A stretch of DNA of 64,000 nucleotides. It comes from Sympetrum striolatum (Eukaryota > Arthropoda > Insecta > Odonata > Libellulidae). The notes beneath the pieces were generated by a model that was not told the DNA's origin, ran no database searches, and saw nothing but the letters and a program-made list of their open reading frames with translations. Positions 33,718 to 45,900 of the stretch are shown piece by piece. The DNA lies in assembly GCA_947579665.1 (NCBI GenBank), contig OX388341.1, positions 62,001 through 126,000 of the forward strand. The letters are read 5' to 3'. The stretch's first letter is position 1. Each line of letters begins with the position of its first letter. Position numbers and translations under genes: made by a program.

Positions 33718-34835
33718 GTTGTTGACATTAGAATAAAGGGTGTCCCAAGAAGCAGTGATAGTCGACACCTCACTTTGTAGGGTGCCCGCTTATTACTCGT
33801 TTTAGAGATACGATTTGTTATTCGTACGTTTTTAAAAGACCGTGACTTTCAAGACAGTTTTCCCCATGGCAACGTAAATAATTAAGATGCTGAGTTAATT
33901 TATTTTCTCTGGAATAAGTGAATAGTTGTTTTAATCAACGCAGAGACAATTGTCGTCACAGCTGCTTCTGAAAACTGTGACCACACGAATCTGATCAAAA
34001 TCTTCGAGGCCAATTTAAAAAAAAAGTAACGCAAAAATAAACGGTAAAATTTCACTTTCGTGGGGTTTGGGTTTTATTTTTTTTGTTACTAAAAATACCC
34101 CGTTTTCGATGATTTTTTCAGGGAAGACACTTGAAATATTGCGGCATATTATGCAATTTAAAGTGTTCAAAAATCTTAGATAGTTACCCAGAAACAACGA
34201 TTTTAGTGACCGAGGTACAGGAATGGCCTCCGGAAAGCTTGTTTCGACGGTTAATTCGTTCACTTTGACGCCAGATGTCACGCCGATGGGCGAGTTTCAC
34301 ATCTCAAAAACAGTGAAATATTCCCAGAATGCAACGGTAATTCCTGCGGTAAGAATGAACAGGGGTGGTGGTTTTGAAGGAAAATAACCCGTAAATTAAT
34401 CAAAATATGACATATTATAATGAAAAATAGTATAAAAAAGCAGGATTAAGATACAATAAAGAGTAATAATGCATGGAATAATTGAATAATTAAAATGAGG
34501 CAGTTAAGGATGACTTTTGTTAAAGGTGGATGGGTTGAGTCGGGGGTTCGATGTCTTTTTAAGTAAAAATACGGGTTTTGTCGCAAATGTTGCCTTGCGT
34601 TAAGAAAAAGATAGTCACCCTCTCGTTCGGATCGCAAGCTATAGTTGGTTTGCAAGCTAAATTAGTACCCAAGGTCCTTTAACACAAATATGAATTCTGA
34701 TATAATAATATATATGAACGATGTAGAAATGATTGAAAAAATTATAAAATCTGACTCTAAAATTAAAAGTTAACGAATTAAAGGCGTTTATACGAAATAC
34801 CCGTAACGGAGAAAACGAAAAAATAAGCAAATCAG

Positions 34836-35735
34836 ACAAAATTAACCTCACTCCCCCCACCCTTTTTGCTGAAAAAAGCCCACAATGGAGTAGAAAATTA
34901 CGAAAAAACAAGCAAATCAGTCAATATTTACCTCACTCCCCCCACCCTTTTTTGCTCAAAAAAGCCCTCAATCGAGTTGAAAATTACGAAAAAATAAGCA
35001 AATCTGACAAATTTTACCTCACTCCCCCACCCCTTTTTGGTTAAAAAACTCCGAAATCGAGTTGAAAATTACGCAAAAACAATCAAATCAGACCAAATTT
35101 ACCTCACTCCCCCCACCCTTTTTGCTCAAAAAAGCCCACAATCGATTTGAAAATTACGAAAAAACAAGCAAATCTGACAAATTTTACCTCACTCCCCCAC
35201 CCCTTTTTGGTTAAAAAAGTCCGATATCGAGTTGAAAATTACGCAAAAACAATCAAATCAGACCGAATTTACCTCACTCCCCCCACCCTTTTTGCTCAAA
35301 AAAGCCCGCAATCGAGTTAAAAATTACGAAAAAACAAGCAAATCTGACAAATTTTACCTCACTCCCCCACCCCTTTTTGGTTAAAAAATTCCGAAATCGA
35401 GTTGAAAATTACGCAAAAACAATCAAATCAGACCGAATTTACCTCACTCCCCCCACCCTTTTTGCTCAAAAAAGCCCACAATCGAGTTGAAAATTACGAA
35501 AAAACAAGCAAATCTGACAAATTTTACCTCACTCCCCCACCCCTTTTTGGTTAAAAAAGTCCGAAATCGAGTCAAAAATTGGCAAAAAACAGGTCAATCA
35601 ATCGTACATTACACCCACCCAGCACCCCTTTTCACTCAAGGAAGCCCGTAACCGAGTCTAAAATTAACAAAAAACAGGTCAATCAATCGTACATTACACC
35701 CACCCAGCACCCCTTTTCACTCAAGGAGGCCCGTA
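34836..35735 (+). repeat. 85-bp satellite (copy B) plus diverged C-type monomers
   Basis: Same alternating array as at 31,139. After 35,559 it continues with two ~82-bp monomers of a third type (ACATTACACCCACCCAGCAC, CCCTTTTCACTCAAGG), showing the array edge with diverged units that copy A lacks. Confidence 0.9.
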
Positions 35736-36009
35736 AGCGAGTAGGAAATGGAGATATGGGCTCCAGTTAGAGTTGAAATTACTGAAAATCGCCCTAGCGG
35801 GAGAACGAGGAAACATTGAAAATGGACGAAAAAACGTCAAAAATAGGTCATTTTCAAATGAAAATATCTCAAAAATGAAAGGTTTTAGGAGGTACTTCTA
35901 AGAAGATATATAAGCCGCCATCTTTTATCTATAACTTGGTGTAAGTTTCGTCAAAATATTATCATTATTAAGGGAGTTATTCAATTTCTCCCAAACAACA
36001 CCAAAGTGA
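35736..36009. other. no gene; repeat-like sequence
   Basis: Contains AAAATATCTCAAAAATGAAAGG and similar phrases typical of dispersed arthropod repeats. No coding signal. Confidence 0.35.
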
Positions 36010-36420
36010 AATTTTACCAACTAAACAATTTACATTCAATGTGATTTATAAAAATATCCGCTAAAATAAGTGAGAGTGGAGAAGCCATAAAAAGACCTTC
36101 GTCTTGTTGGTAAAATTCACCGTTTAACAAGAAATAATTCTGGTCAGTACACAATTTTGTAAGAAATGTCACTTTTTAGTAGGGGATCAAGTCCAGCACT
36201 GTTTAATAAATTTTCCGAAATGTTTAAAGTTTCTTTCACGGATACATTCGTGAATAGGTTTGACGCATCAAAAGAAACAAATTTAGCGTTCGGCGGAAGT
36301 TGAATATCACCAAGTTTTCTACAAAGATCGAGGGATCTCGCCCGATTCTGTGAATTTTATAACATACTTAAAATTGCATTCGAAACAAGTCGAAGATTCT
36401 CTTGTTTGACATACGAGTCA
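36010..36420 (-). pseudogene. Penelope-like RT fragment
   Basis: Read from 36,420 down: FCRKLGDIQLPPNAKFVSFD, then ASNLFTNVSVKETLN (motif A), a stop and a frameshift, then NGEFYQQDEGLFMASPLSLI and LADIFINHIE (motif B). It aligns block by block with the RT at 25.5-25.8 kb. It is more decayed and in opposite orientation. It abuts Transib-derived sequence on its right. Confidence 0.75.
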
Positions 36421-36739
36421 ACACCTCAATTGTAACTCAAATCGGTGATGTATTAATGTGTTTGATTATCCAAACTACGAAAACGTATTTCTGATTGGCC
36501 TTCGCTTTGGAACTCTTTTGAAGAAAGGAAGCAATAGATTTTGAAGATGGAAAAAATAGCAATTTCCTGAACATAGATTCCTTAAATATTATACCTTCTT
36601 TGGTAATATATTTGGAAAAATAGCAGCAGAAAGTGTGAAAACGATGACTAGATTTAGCGACACGAATAAGGAAACTATGTGTTGCTATTGAATTTGTAAT
36701 TTACATGAAAACAAAGGAAAATATTAAGTATAAAATTAA

Positions 36740-37890
36740 ATGTGACTCACCGAAAATATATTCCACACCGCAACGAGAGAGCTCTGCAGGAAGGAACCTT
36801 GCGACATGGATCAGAAACATCGCCAGAACACAACTTCACTTCGGCACAGCCAAAAAATAACTGACTCCGAGAGAATATTTCGAGCTGAAACTGGCGGAAG
36901 TAGAACAATAGAATGAGTAACCGCTTTCTGCAAAACATACGCAGCTGGGGGTCATAAACAGAAGCCCCTTCGAAAGTTTGGTTTTAGGGCACACTCTGGC
37001 GCGCGAGAGGGTCGTGCGGACGACAATAGGAGTGAGCTTACTCATCTAGCAATTGAAGGTCGAACGAGGAGAAGAGCCTCTATAGCTTTAAGGATTTACT
37101 GTTAAAAATTTTTAATTTCAGAAATTGCGGCTCCATCAAGAAATTTGAGGGACTTAACGCTAAATTCACTTTTTCTTTAAGCGTTAAATGAGAAAATCTA
37201 AAAAGTCTTATTATTTATTCATCTTAATATAAAATATAACTTTTCTTCAGCTTAATATTTCCGAAATATAACCATTCAGTTGCCTTTTTCTCCGCATGTC
37301 CTCTCAAAACCGAGGTCGTCTCAGAAAAAGGCGCTCCGGACATAGCTCTTGCACCGCCATCGAAAAGTCGCTTTATTTATCGGTGTCGCAAATTGTCGCA
37401 GTATTTTATTTCAGATTCTTCTTCAGAAAGCTTCAAAGAACATTTTGGTATAAATAACTCCGCGTACACCGCGCTTATTCACTACTATTTTCCTCACTTT
37501 AGGTGGAAATTTGCCGTAAAATAAGGGGTCTCGATTTTGTTGTATAAATAATGGAAATATTCAACTGTGATCATTCTGACCTAGTATTATGAAGCATAAA
37601 GATTAGGTTTATAATACTGCATCGTTTTTTACCCGATGATTTAGCTCATTTTGGTTCAGGTATGGCTTGAAATGGAAGAATTTTGCGAAAAACCGAGGAC
37701 CGGCATTTTTCGTAAAATTTGCTCAACTTTGACCCTCTGTAGAATTGTAACGCGTGGGAACCAACGCAAACGATTTCACAGTTATATGCAGAATTTATTC
37801 AAAAACGACTATGCGAAGTTTCAAAGTCCTCAATCAAAAAAAGCACTTTTTTTATTTTTGGCCAGCTTTTTTCGATTCTAGCCCACTGTG
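36740..37890 (-). mobile_element. right-hand part of a second Transib element
   Basis: 37,300-37,890 matches the 9,200-9,741 TIR (TTCAGAAAGCTTCAAAGAA, ACCGGCATTTTTCG, TGCGAAGTTTCAAAGTCC) and ends at GCCCACTGTG, followed by CGGCG, a perfect fit to the GC-rich Transib target preference. The interior at 36,745-36,850 parallels the putative 5' exon at 8,580-8,745 of the first copy (TTTGGCTGTGCCGAAGTGAA against TTTGGCTTTGCCTGTGGAAG), with a donor-like GTGAGT. No left end: truncated. Confidence 0.7.
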
Positions 37891-40800
37891 CGGCGGGTGC
37901 CGACGTGTTATCAAGAGCGGTTCTATTCACGTTTCTCTTGAACGAGATACATTTTCGCTTTGTGATTGTATTATTATATAGTATATTGATAGTTATTGCC
38001 TTGCCTTTTCTAAAGTTTGACAATCTTCCTTGATTTCAGTTTTATACGAATTTGACTTTGTTAAGATTGCGCTTAGGTATCATCTTCCCTGTCCTTCAAA
38101 TGCTGTCCGTTTAAATTTCCGCGCCATTGAAAAAAGACGAAAGTTGAGAATTAACAACTCTTTATATTTAATTAAATAATTAAGAACCGCCTAATAAGAA
38201 TATCCAATTGAAAACTATTTATAATTTCGTAGACTTGAAAATAGCTTTAATAAGCATTTTTACCGTTAAAGTTAATTAGAATACAGAATTTTTCCCCCAA
38301 ATAAACCGAAGATAGAATCGCATACGCCACAGATTAGTAACACAAGATTTTAAATTTTACCTCGTAATTTATGCCGTCAAACTGAACAATCCTCAAAATC
38401 ATACGAGGATTCGTATCATCTCGCTTTAGCTAAATAGCTGGGAAACTCCTTGATGAATGATTTCGTTTGGTATTTTATAATTATTATATTTTTCTGCGCA
38501 GCCCAATTATCAGTAGGCTGCACTATTGCATCAGAAAACTATGAATTATCTTCTGCAAAGACAAACTGTAGCGAAGTTTGCGTATTCTGCAGGGTGCATT
38601 CGTTATTGAAAAGACGCGTCCGCATTAATTGCTTCCGATCCTGAATTCCTAGTACTTAGTCGTTGAATAACAGTAATCAGTTTCAAGGAAAGAGTGTGCT
38701 TATGATAATCAGAATGAAATATCCTCAATTTATCCCTTCAAAAAGTATGCGATCAGCTAAAATTTCGCATTCATTCCAATGGAATGAAAGGTTTACTTTG
38801 ACGTCAGTGTCTGAATATTAAATTCCATAATCATTGATGCCGAAGAATTGTGATAACCAAAGTTTGACTTTTCATATTTTTTATTCATTTTATATCTCAT
38901 TTTCATAATCCAGTGACCACAAATTATATCCACGGAATTCAAATTCATATTTCTTAGTTATGATTAAGTATATTCTAATTATTTCCATGTAGTGGAGAAG
39001 TTACCACAAAAACTACTAATTGCCCTCAGGCGTTATCTTTGTTGAAACGCTTATTTCATTGTTTTTTAATCCAATACTTTTCCAATTCATCGAGTCTAGC
39101 TAAGGGATTTAATACTTAAGGAAATGTGCGAATCTATATTTAGATTATGTTTCCATAAGCATTTATAAATGGCTTTCTATCTAAATCGTTATGTCCTCGC
39201 GCACGTGTTTTGAAAACTAAAGTTCCTTATGCCACTTTGATATCTTAACTAAATTTGAGGGATATTTGGAGGCTGCACTTTCATTTACTCTGAAATCAAT
39301 GATTATCTATAAATCATTAATATCGATGATAGGGATTCATAAAATGACATAACTTGAGACATAATTAAAAGTGCCTGACTAAATATGTTCCTTGCGGAAG
39401 TTAATGGTAGCCTCTCAACGGAAGATACGTGCGTTATTTCTATTCTTTGATAAAAATACACTTATTTTAAAATCTTATCAGGCCCAATTACTTCCAGTTA
39501 GAAGACCAGTGAGTGGGGGAAACGAACAGTGAGATAAATCTAATCATTCGCAATGACCCGAAGCTACTACTTTAGCACTCATTTACCTTAGAATAGTGAC
39601 GTGTGTCATTACGATAATATTACGATGGCATAATACAAATACAAGAAAAATGAAGGGGCATGTTAATACAAAGGATAGGCTATACAACAACAATTGGGAA
39701 AAAATAATGTCTCTTGCGGGCGTCATTATAAGCTGGAATTTATTTATTTATTTAACCCTTTTGGCGGGGATAGGCCGGTAAGACCTCTCAACACCCAAAC
39801 TTTACAGATATTATATAATATGTTTATTAATAAAAATGAATTCAAAATTGTAATCTAAGGTAAACTAACGACTATAAATCTAATCTAAATGCAAAAAGAT
39901 AGAATAAAAGAGAAATCTTCCTTTTTAGAAACAACATCATACTCAGTTTCATACTAATGCTAAGTACGTCAGGCCCAATTATTATATATATATAAGATTT
40001 GGGTTGTGGGAAAAAATCAACAAGTGAAGGTATTACTCGGTCTATTAATCCCTCCGTCTTCCGGTTTTTATAATATTACGGATACTCTACTGTTCTTGCA
40101 TAAAGTGTCTGAAGAGATCCTCTCTGAGCAACTTCTTGTGAGGTAATTCGGAGGCTGATTCGAGCCTCAATCGCTTGCCCATTCACCGCCTAAGTCGTGG
40201 AGATGGCTTATTGGGAAAGATGTTAAGTGAGGGAGTTTACATTTTTACAAAGGGTTCAGAATGATACAAAAGGGAAACGTTTCTCGTATGTGGAATGCAT
40301 TGTCCCAAAGTATTTTGATGGTATTTAATGACGAGAGACCAGAGTGAAAGCCAATCTTGACAGTTATTTATATCGAATTAGCATTCATAACATCACAGCC
40401 ACGAACGTAGCCGAGATAAAATTGACAGATGAAAGGAATACTTTTCTCCAACCTAATGACCAAAAAATCCGTTAAGATTAAAATAAATCTGGACAACATC
40501 ATTAGCTAAATTTATGTAGATTATTTTTTCTATTTTGAATCAAGAAAATAAATCTTATTAAATCACCCCTGAGTCTGTTACCTTCACATTATTTTCCTTA
40601 TGGACTTAAATAGAAATTACGTATTAGAAACAATTTAAACAGAAAAAACATGGACTCGCTGAAAACAACCTGATGAACTTAATTCGAAATACCGAATCAA
40701 TTATAAATTTTCTTAGCCAATTCTTGTTACAGAGTAGGATTAAAACGCATGATACTCACTTCAAAATTTTGCTGTATGAAGCTTTCGGAGTATTACTTCT

Positions 40801-41002
40801 GATTAATTTTCCTACTGTCACACATTAGGCAAACTACCCTTGCACACGTTGCTTCTCACATTGTAGATGTACACTTATCTATATAATTCCATTTAATGCA
40901 TTAATCACATTACAATGTCACCACCAAATTCGTATTTCGAAACGGCAATTTGCACTTCGAACATTTTTACAGTGAATAAATCGAATAGAGCGTTGCCACC
41001 TG
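37891..41002. other. no gene recognised
   Basis: Over 3 kb of AT-rich sequence. A weak trace of a non-LTR RT tail may exist near 40.26-40.45 kb (a WNALSQSI-like string with stops) but is not claimed. A 64-codon frame at 38,450 is discussed among the rejected items. Confidence 0.4.
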
Positions 41003-42258
41003 CACCCTGATTACGTAAATGTGAGAACTATGACGGCGGCTGACAGCTAACATCGCTTGCTATGACGGTCGGCGACAGCGAGCGATCACTTAACTCACCG
41101 TCATAGCACTTAGGACGGCCGTAGTTAAGATTTCTATTTTTTTGTGTTGGTAGTATTAGCAATTCTGAAGAACCAATGAAAAACCTTGACACATAACCGA
41201 ACAATTGAACACCACAGAGCCGGCGGTGTTCTGAGCCTTTTTTGAACAGCGCAAGCTGGCGCAAGCAATGGAAGCCGTACAAGTGAGAGTAATTAACATA
41301 AATTAATTATGTTACACTAAGGAAGTAAATATTACGTTTAAGATGTAATTTCCTATCTTCAATATCACATAAATTATCGTGGATACAGTAAATAGATTCA
41401 GGCGACACTTTGCATTACTTTTCCATCCCAAAGGATTGAAGTAAAACTTTCTGTAGACCGCGTGTTTCAATAATAATTATGAAGTATTTAATTTAAAAAA
41501 AATACTTAGATATCTTGAAATGGTAGCGGTGGTAAAAATTATGTTTTGAAATTCTGCTGTTAAGCGTATTATCCCGTTTCTCGCTATTAACAATCGTGAT
41601 CCCTAAAAATATAATTACTTTAATAATTTCATTGTAATTCAATTTACGTATGCATATTGATTTTTAACAACGCAAAGTTGCCTTTAACATAGTATTTTAA
41701 ATAAAGATGATGAATATTTTTGAAGATATCAAGACGAATACTATGTTTGTATTGTTTCAATTAATGCTCTTGGACTGTTATCACATTAAAAACATTGACA
41801 GAAAGTAAAATATACACACTCTAAAAGTGTGTGGCTAGGATCAACTGAATTCTCTGCAATTTAAAGTCATTAGATTTGTTATGACCCATAAGTTCGCTAG
41901 ATTACTAATTCGTATTAAAAGTTATTAGGCTTTACCCGTACTTATGGTGTCAACACAACAATTTTTATGCTGAGTATACGGATTGTATGGTAAATAAATG
42001 CTTTTTAACTTACACTTAACGTATAATAAATCATAAAAACAATATTGTTAGGCTAATCATCAAATTAATTGTACATAATCGATTTCTTATGACGCTTCTC
42101 ACTGCCTTTCCCAGCCGTCATCGCATACGACGGCGAGAAGGTGAGAAAAAGCGCTCTCACAGATAGATAATCGCTGATATCACCCTTCGTCGTTCGTATG
42201 ACGTTGCCCCTGGCAACGACGTCGCTCTCACCCTTCTCACAGTTACGTAATCAGGGTG
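41003..42258. mobile_element. unassigned TIR element, ~1.26 kb
   Basis: The left end CACCCTGATTACGTAAATGTG (at 41,003) and the inverted right end CACCCTGATTACGTAACTGTG (ending 42,258) match over at least 24 of 25 bases, followed on both sides by GC-rich, CGACGG/CGTCGT-containing subterminal sequence. No transposase frame lies inside. No clear target duplication. A non-autonomous DNA transposon is the simplest reading. Confidence 0.7.
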
Positions 42259-42530
42259 CTGGTATTCATACCAAATTGCAGCGATTACATCATTCAAATA
42301 AGTAAATAAAGTTTTATGTAGATATCTGGGAAAAGTCGTTTCAAAAGGGACCACCCGGGACCATTTACTGCGATAACAATAAATGGCCATACTCGATCTA
42401 TTTCATACTCAACATCCTGCTGATTGATTAGGATGAAAATGGTAAATTTAATTATCTATGCATTAATTAATCTAATTTCCTATATATTTATTAGCGTCAG
42501 TAACAAAACATAAATGAATATGTGAAAACT

Positions 42531-42715
42531 CCAAGAAAGAATAGACTTGAAAAAAGTCCGACGGGACCGGGAATCGAACCCGGGTCTCCAGATTGCCAGT
42601 CGGGTGCTTTTAGATCAGATAACTATCTGAAGGACGAGGCACGTGACCGGCAGTCGGGAGACCCGGGTTCGATTCCCGGTCCCGTCGGACTTTTTTCAAG
42701 TCTATTCTTTCTTGG
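42531..42715. repeat. perfect 59-bp-arm foldback with tRNA-3'-half-like arms
   Basis: Arm 42,531-42,589 is the exact reverse complement of 42,657-42,715. Each arm, read outward, contains a T-arm-like segment (CCGGG, loop TTCGATT, CCCGG), a CCCGTCGGA acceptor-like end and a TTTTTT pol III-type terminator. The B-box consensus GGTTCGATTCC is therefore present exactly on both strands. The spacer between the arms also shows about 20 bp of weaker inverted similarity. There is no complete cloverleaf, so it is not called a tRNA gene. Confidence 0.85.
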
Positions 42716-42929
42716 GATTCTTCCTGGAAGCACGCCATCTCGTGAAAAAACATCCTACTTAAGTCTTTGAATATATAAAGTTAACCTCATTAGATTTACT
42801 GTAATTTAAGGTTTCGGTGTAAATAATAAAGCAATCACTTGGTACGTCTTTCTAAATAATACATTCACGTAAAGCGAAATTCTATCTCATGCTTCCGACC
42901 TTCACCAGCATACTGAAGTCGATTTGTCT

Positions 42930-45900
42930 TCATCTTATTTCATACAAGGTTTGAAGTCGATATCATGCCGGGAAGTACCTAAAACCTTTTTCTGTTATCT
43001 CCATAAGAAATGCATTGAGGAATGTAAATGGCTCTCTGGGATCGAACCAAGGACCTTCAGCGAATATATAAAATTTGATTATGAAATATATTTATGATCT
43101 CCAACTCCATGCCGAATTTCAAGCTTCCATGCCATCGGGAAGGGGTCCAAACAAAATCTTAAAAATCGCCACAGTGCATTTTAAACGGCCGGTTTTTGCC
43201 GCGACCAAGCATCGAACCCAGGATATTTTCCGTAAAAATCATTTACGTTTTCGATAGATCATGACCATATATATAAGCTCCTCGAGTTTTGATTCTCTAC
43301 CTATCCGGAAAGTATTTTTTTTTAATTCCCGAAAATCAAAGCAATGCATTTAAACGGGAAAAATCGGGACTTTGGGTCCCTCTGGAATCGAACCCATGAC
43401 ACTGAGGTTCAAAGTCGCAATTTTTCTGGCGGTTACACGTAATGGCCAATATGTCGTAAACATTTCAAGTCGATGACGCTTCTAGTTTAGGCTGTGAATT
43501 AGTATCCTATCTATGTATCTATCTATCTAACTATCTATATCCTTGAATGAATCCGGAGAAGCATCTATCTATTATACGAGTAAAATGTTGCTTGCATACT
43601 GCAAGCAGATCGACAACAATAATTTTATATCGGCATTATATCGGGACGGTCCTAAAAAGAAAAAAAAGGTTAGGAAATAATATTAAAATCCTCTGCAAAT
43701 TAATCGTCTGGCATCGAACCCGGGTCTTCCTGGTTAACATACTATGCAGCAAAACAGAAGATCACCATCTCTAACTATGTGTGGAAATTCAATTAGAAAT
43801 ATTGGCTGCAACTGCCTAAAACGACGACTTACTTTTCCCTTATATTCCTTATGAGAGAAATTTTAACGTGCTCTGGCATCGAACCCAGGAACAGGATTGT
43901 CGTATCTATTTTTTTTTCTTAAGCCAAGTCTTAATATACATCTTCCAGCAAAGCAAGAAATTCCTATTTTTTTGATAAGTACAACAAAATAAATAATGAA
44001 AACTAACTCAATATATTATAAATGGGGGATATATATACCGTCTGGCTTCGAACCTGGGTCTTTCTGGTAATACTTTCTATGCAGCATTAAAGAAGATCAC
44101 CACCTTTAACCATTTGTGAAAATTCAAGCAGAAATATTGGTTTCAACTGCCTCAAATGACGTCCTACTTTTCCCTTATATTCCTTATGAGAGAAAAGTTA
44201 TTGTGCTCTGGAATCGAACCCAGGAATAGTACGGTCTTATAAAAAAAATTTTCTAAAACCAATTCGTACCATACATCTTCCAGCAAAGCACGAACATCCT
44301 ATAATTTCAATAAGTGCATCAAAAAAAATAATGAAAAACTACTCCCATGTATTTTAAACGGCGGATTTTTGCATCGTCCTAGCATCGAACCTAGGATATT
44401 TTTCATCAAAGTCATTAATGTTATATAGATCATGGCCATGTATAACGGCTCCTAGAGTTTTGATCATCTTACTATACGGGAAGTATTTTTTAGAAATTCC
44501 CGAAAATCAAAGCAATGCATTTAAACGGGAAAAATCGGGACTTTGAGGCCCTCTGGAATCGAACCCATGACAGTGAAGTTCAAAATCGCAATTTTTCTGG
44601 CGGTTACACGTTATGGCCAATGAGTCGTAAAAATTTCAAGTCAATGCCACTTATGGTTTAGGCTGTGAATTAATATCCTATCTATCTATGTATCTATCTA
44701 TATAGGTGTATCCATGAATGAATCCGGAGAAGCATCTATATCTATTACGAGTAAAATGTAGCTTGCATACTGCAAGCAGATCGAAACCACTGATTTCATA
44801 TCAGCATCATATCGGGACGGTCCTCCGACGAAAAAAATAGGATTGAAAATATTCTTAAAATTCGCTGCAATGTAATCGTCTGGCGTCGAGCCCGGGTCTT
44901 CCTGGTTAATCTACTTTGCAGCACAACAGAAGATCACCATCTCTAACTATGTATGAAAGTTCAAGCAGAAATATTGGCTGCAACCGCCTCAATCTACGTT
45001 CTACTTTCCACGAATGTAAAAGGCTCTCTGGATTCGAACCTAGGACGATCTTGGAAATCTAAAACATGTTTTGAAATCTATGTATGGTGTCTATCTATAC
45101 GCGGAATTTCATGTTTCTATATTATTGGGAAAGGGTTCAAAATAATCCTTAAAAATCGGATCAACTACTGATTGTAGAGACACCTGGTGTCGAACCCAGG
45201 ATACATTGGTAGCTGTGATTGCACAGTTTGATTTGTAAGGACTTGATCTTTTTATATGCAAAGTTTGAAGTCGATATCATGCCGGAAAGTACCTAAAATT
45301 TGTTTCCTTTATCTCCGTAAGAAATGCGTTGAGGAATGTAAATGGCCCTCTGGGATCGAACCAAGGACCATCAGCGAACATTTAAAATTTGTCTATTAAA
45401 CATATTCATAGTTTCAAGTATCCATGTTATCGGGAAAGGATCCAAAAAAAATCTTAAAAATCGCCACAATGCATTTTAAACGGCCGATTTTTGCCCCGAC
45501 CTAGCATCGAACCATTGACAATATTCGAAGATGTCTTTTTGATTTTTATTGGATAGGAGCGGCTTCTAGCGATCCCTTGAATTCCAACTCTTTACTTAAC
45601 CGGGAAGTGCCTAAATAAAATTTTCGAAAATCCCCGCCATGTAATGTTATGGAGAAAATCGCGACTTTGGGGCCTTCTGGAATCGAACCCATGACACCGA
45701 GGTTCAAAGTCGGCTTTTTCCTGGAGGTTACACGTTATGGCCAATAAGTCGTAAAAAGTTCAAGTCAATGACGCAAGTGGTTAAGCCTGTGAATTTGTAT
45801 CCTATCTGGGTATCTGGGTATCTATATATATGAATGAATCCGGAGAAGCATCTATATATATATACGAGTAAAATGTAGCTTGCATACTGCAAGCATATCG

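Larger units (their letters stand above)
31875..35559 (+). repeat. tandem segmental duplication, copy B
   Basis: Second copy of 28,178-31,862. Apparent identity over 3.7 kb of non-coding sequence means either a very recent event or an assembly duplication. Sequence beyond 35,559 continues the satellite, showing that copy B holds the original right flank. Confidence 0.95.

Noticed and set aside
38450..38644. 64-codon frame with a hydrophobic N-terminus and six cysteines, resembling a small secreted peptide
   Set aside because: No homologous motif, no promoter or splice support, and a 64-codon frame is expected by chance in 64 kb; a transcript would be needed.
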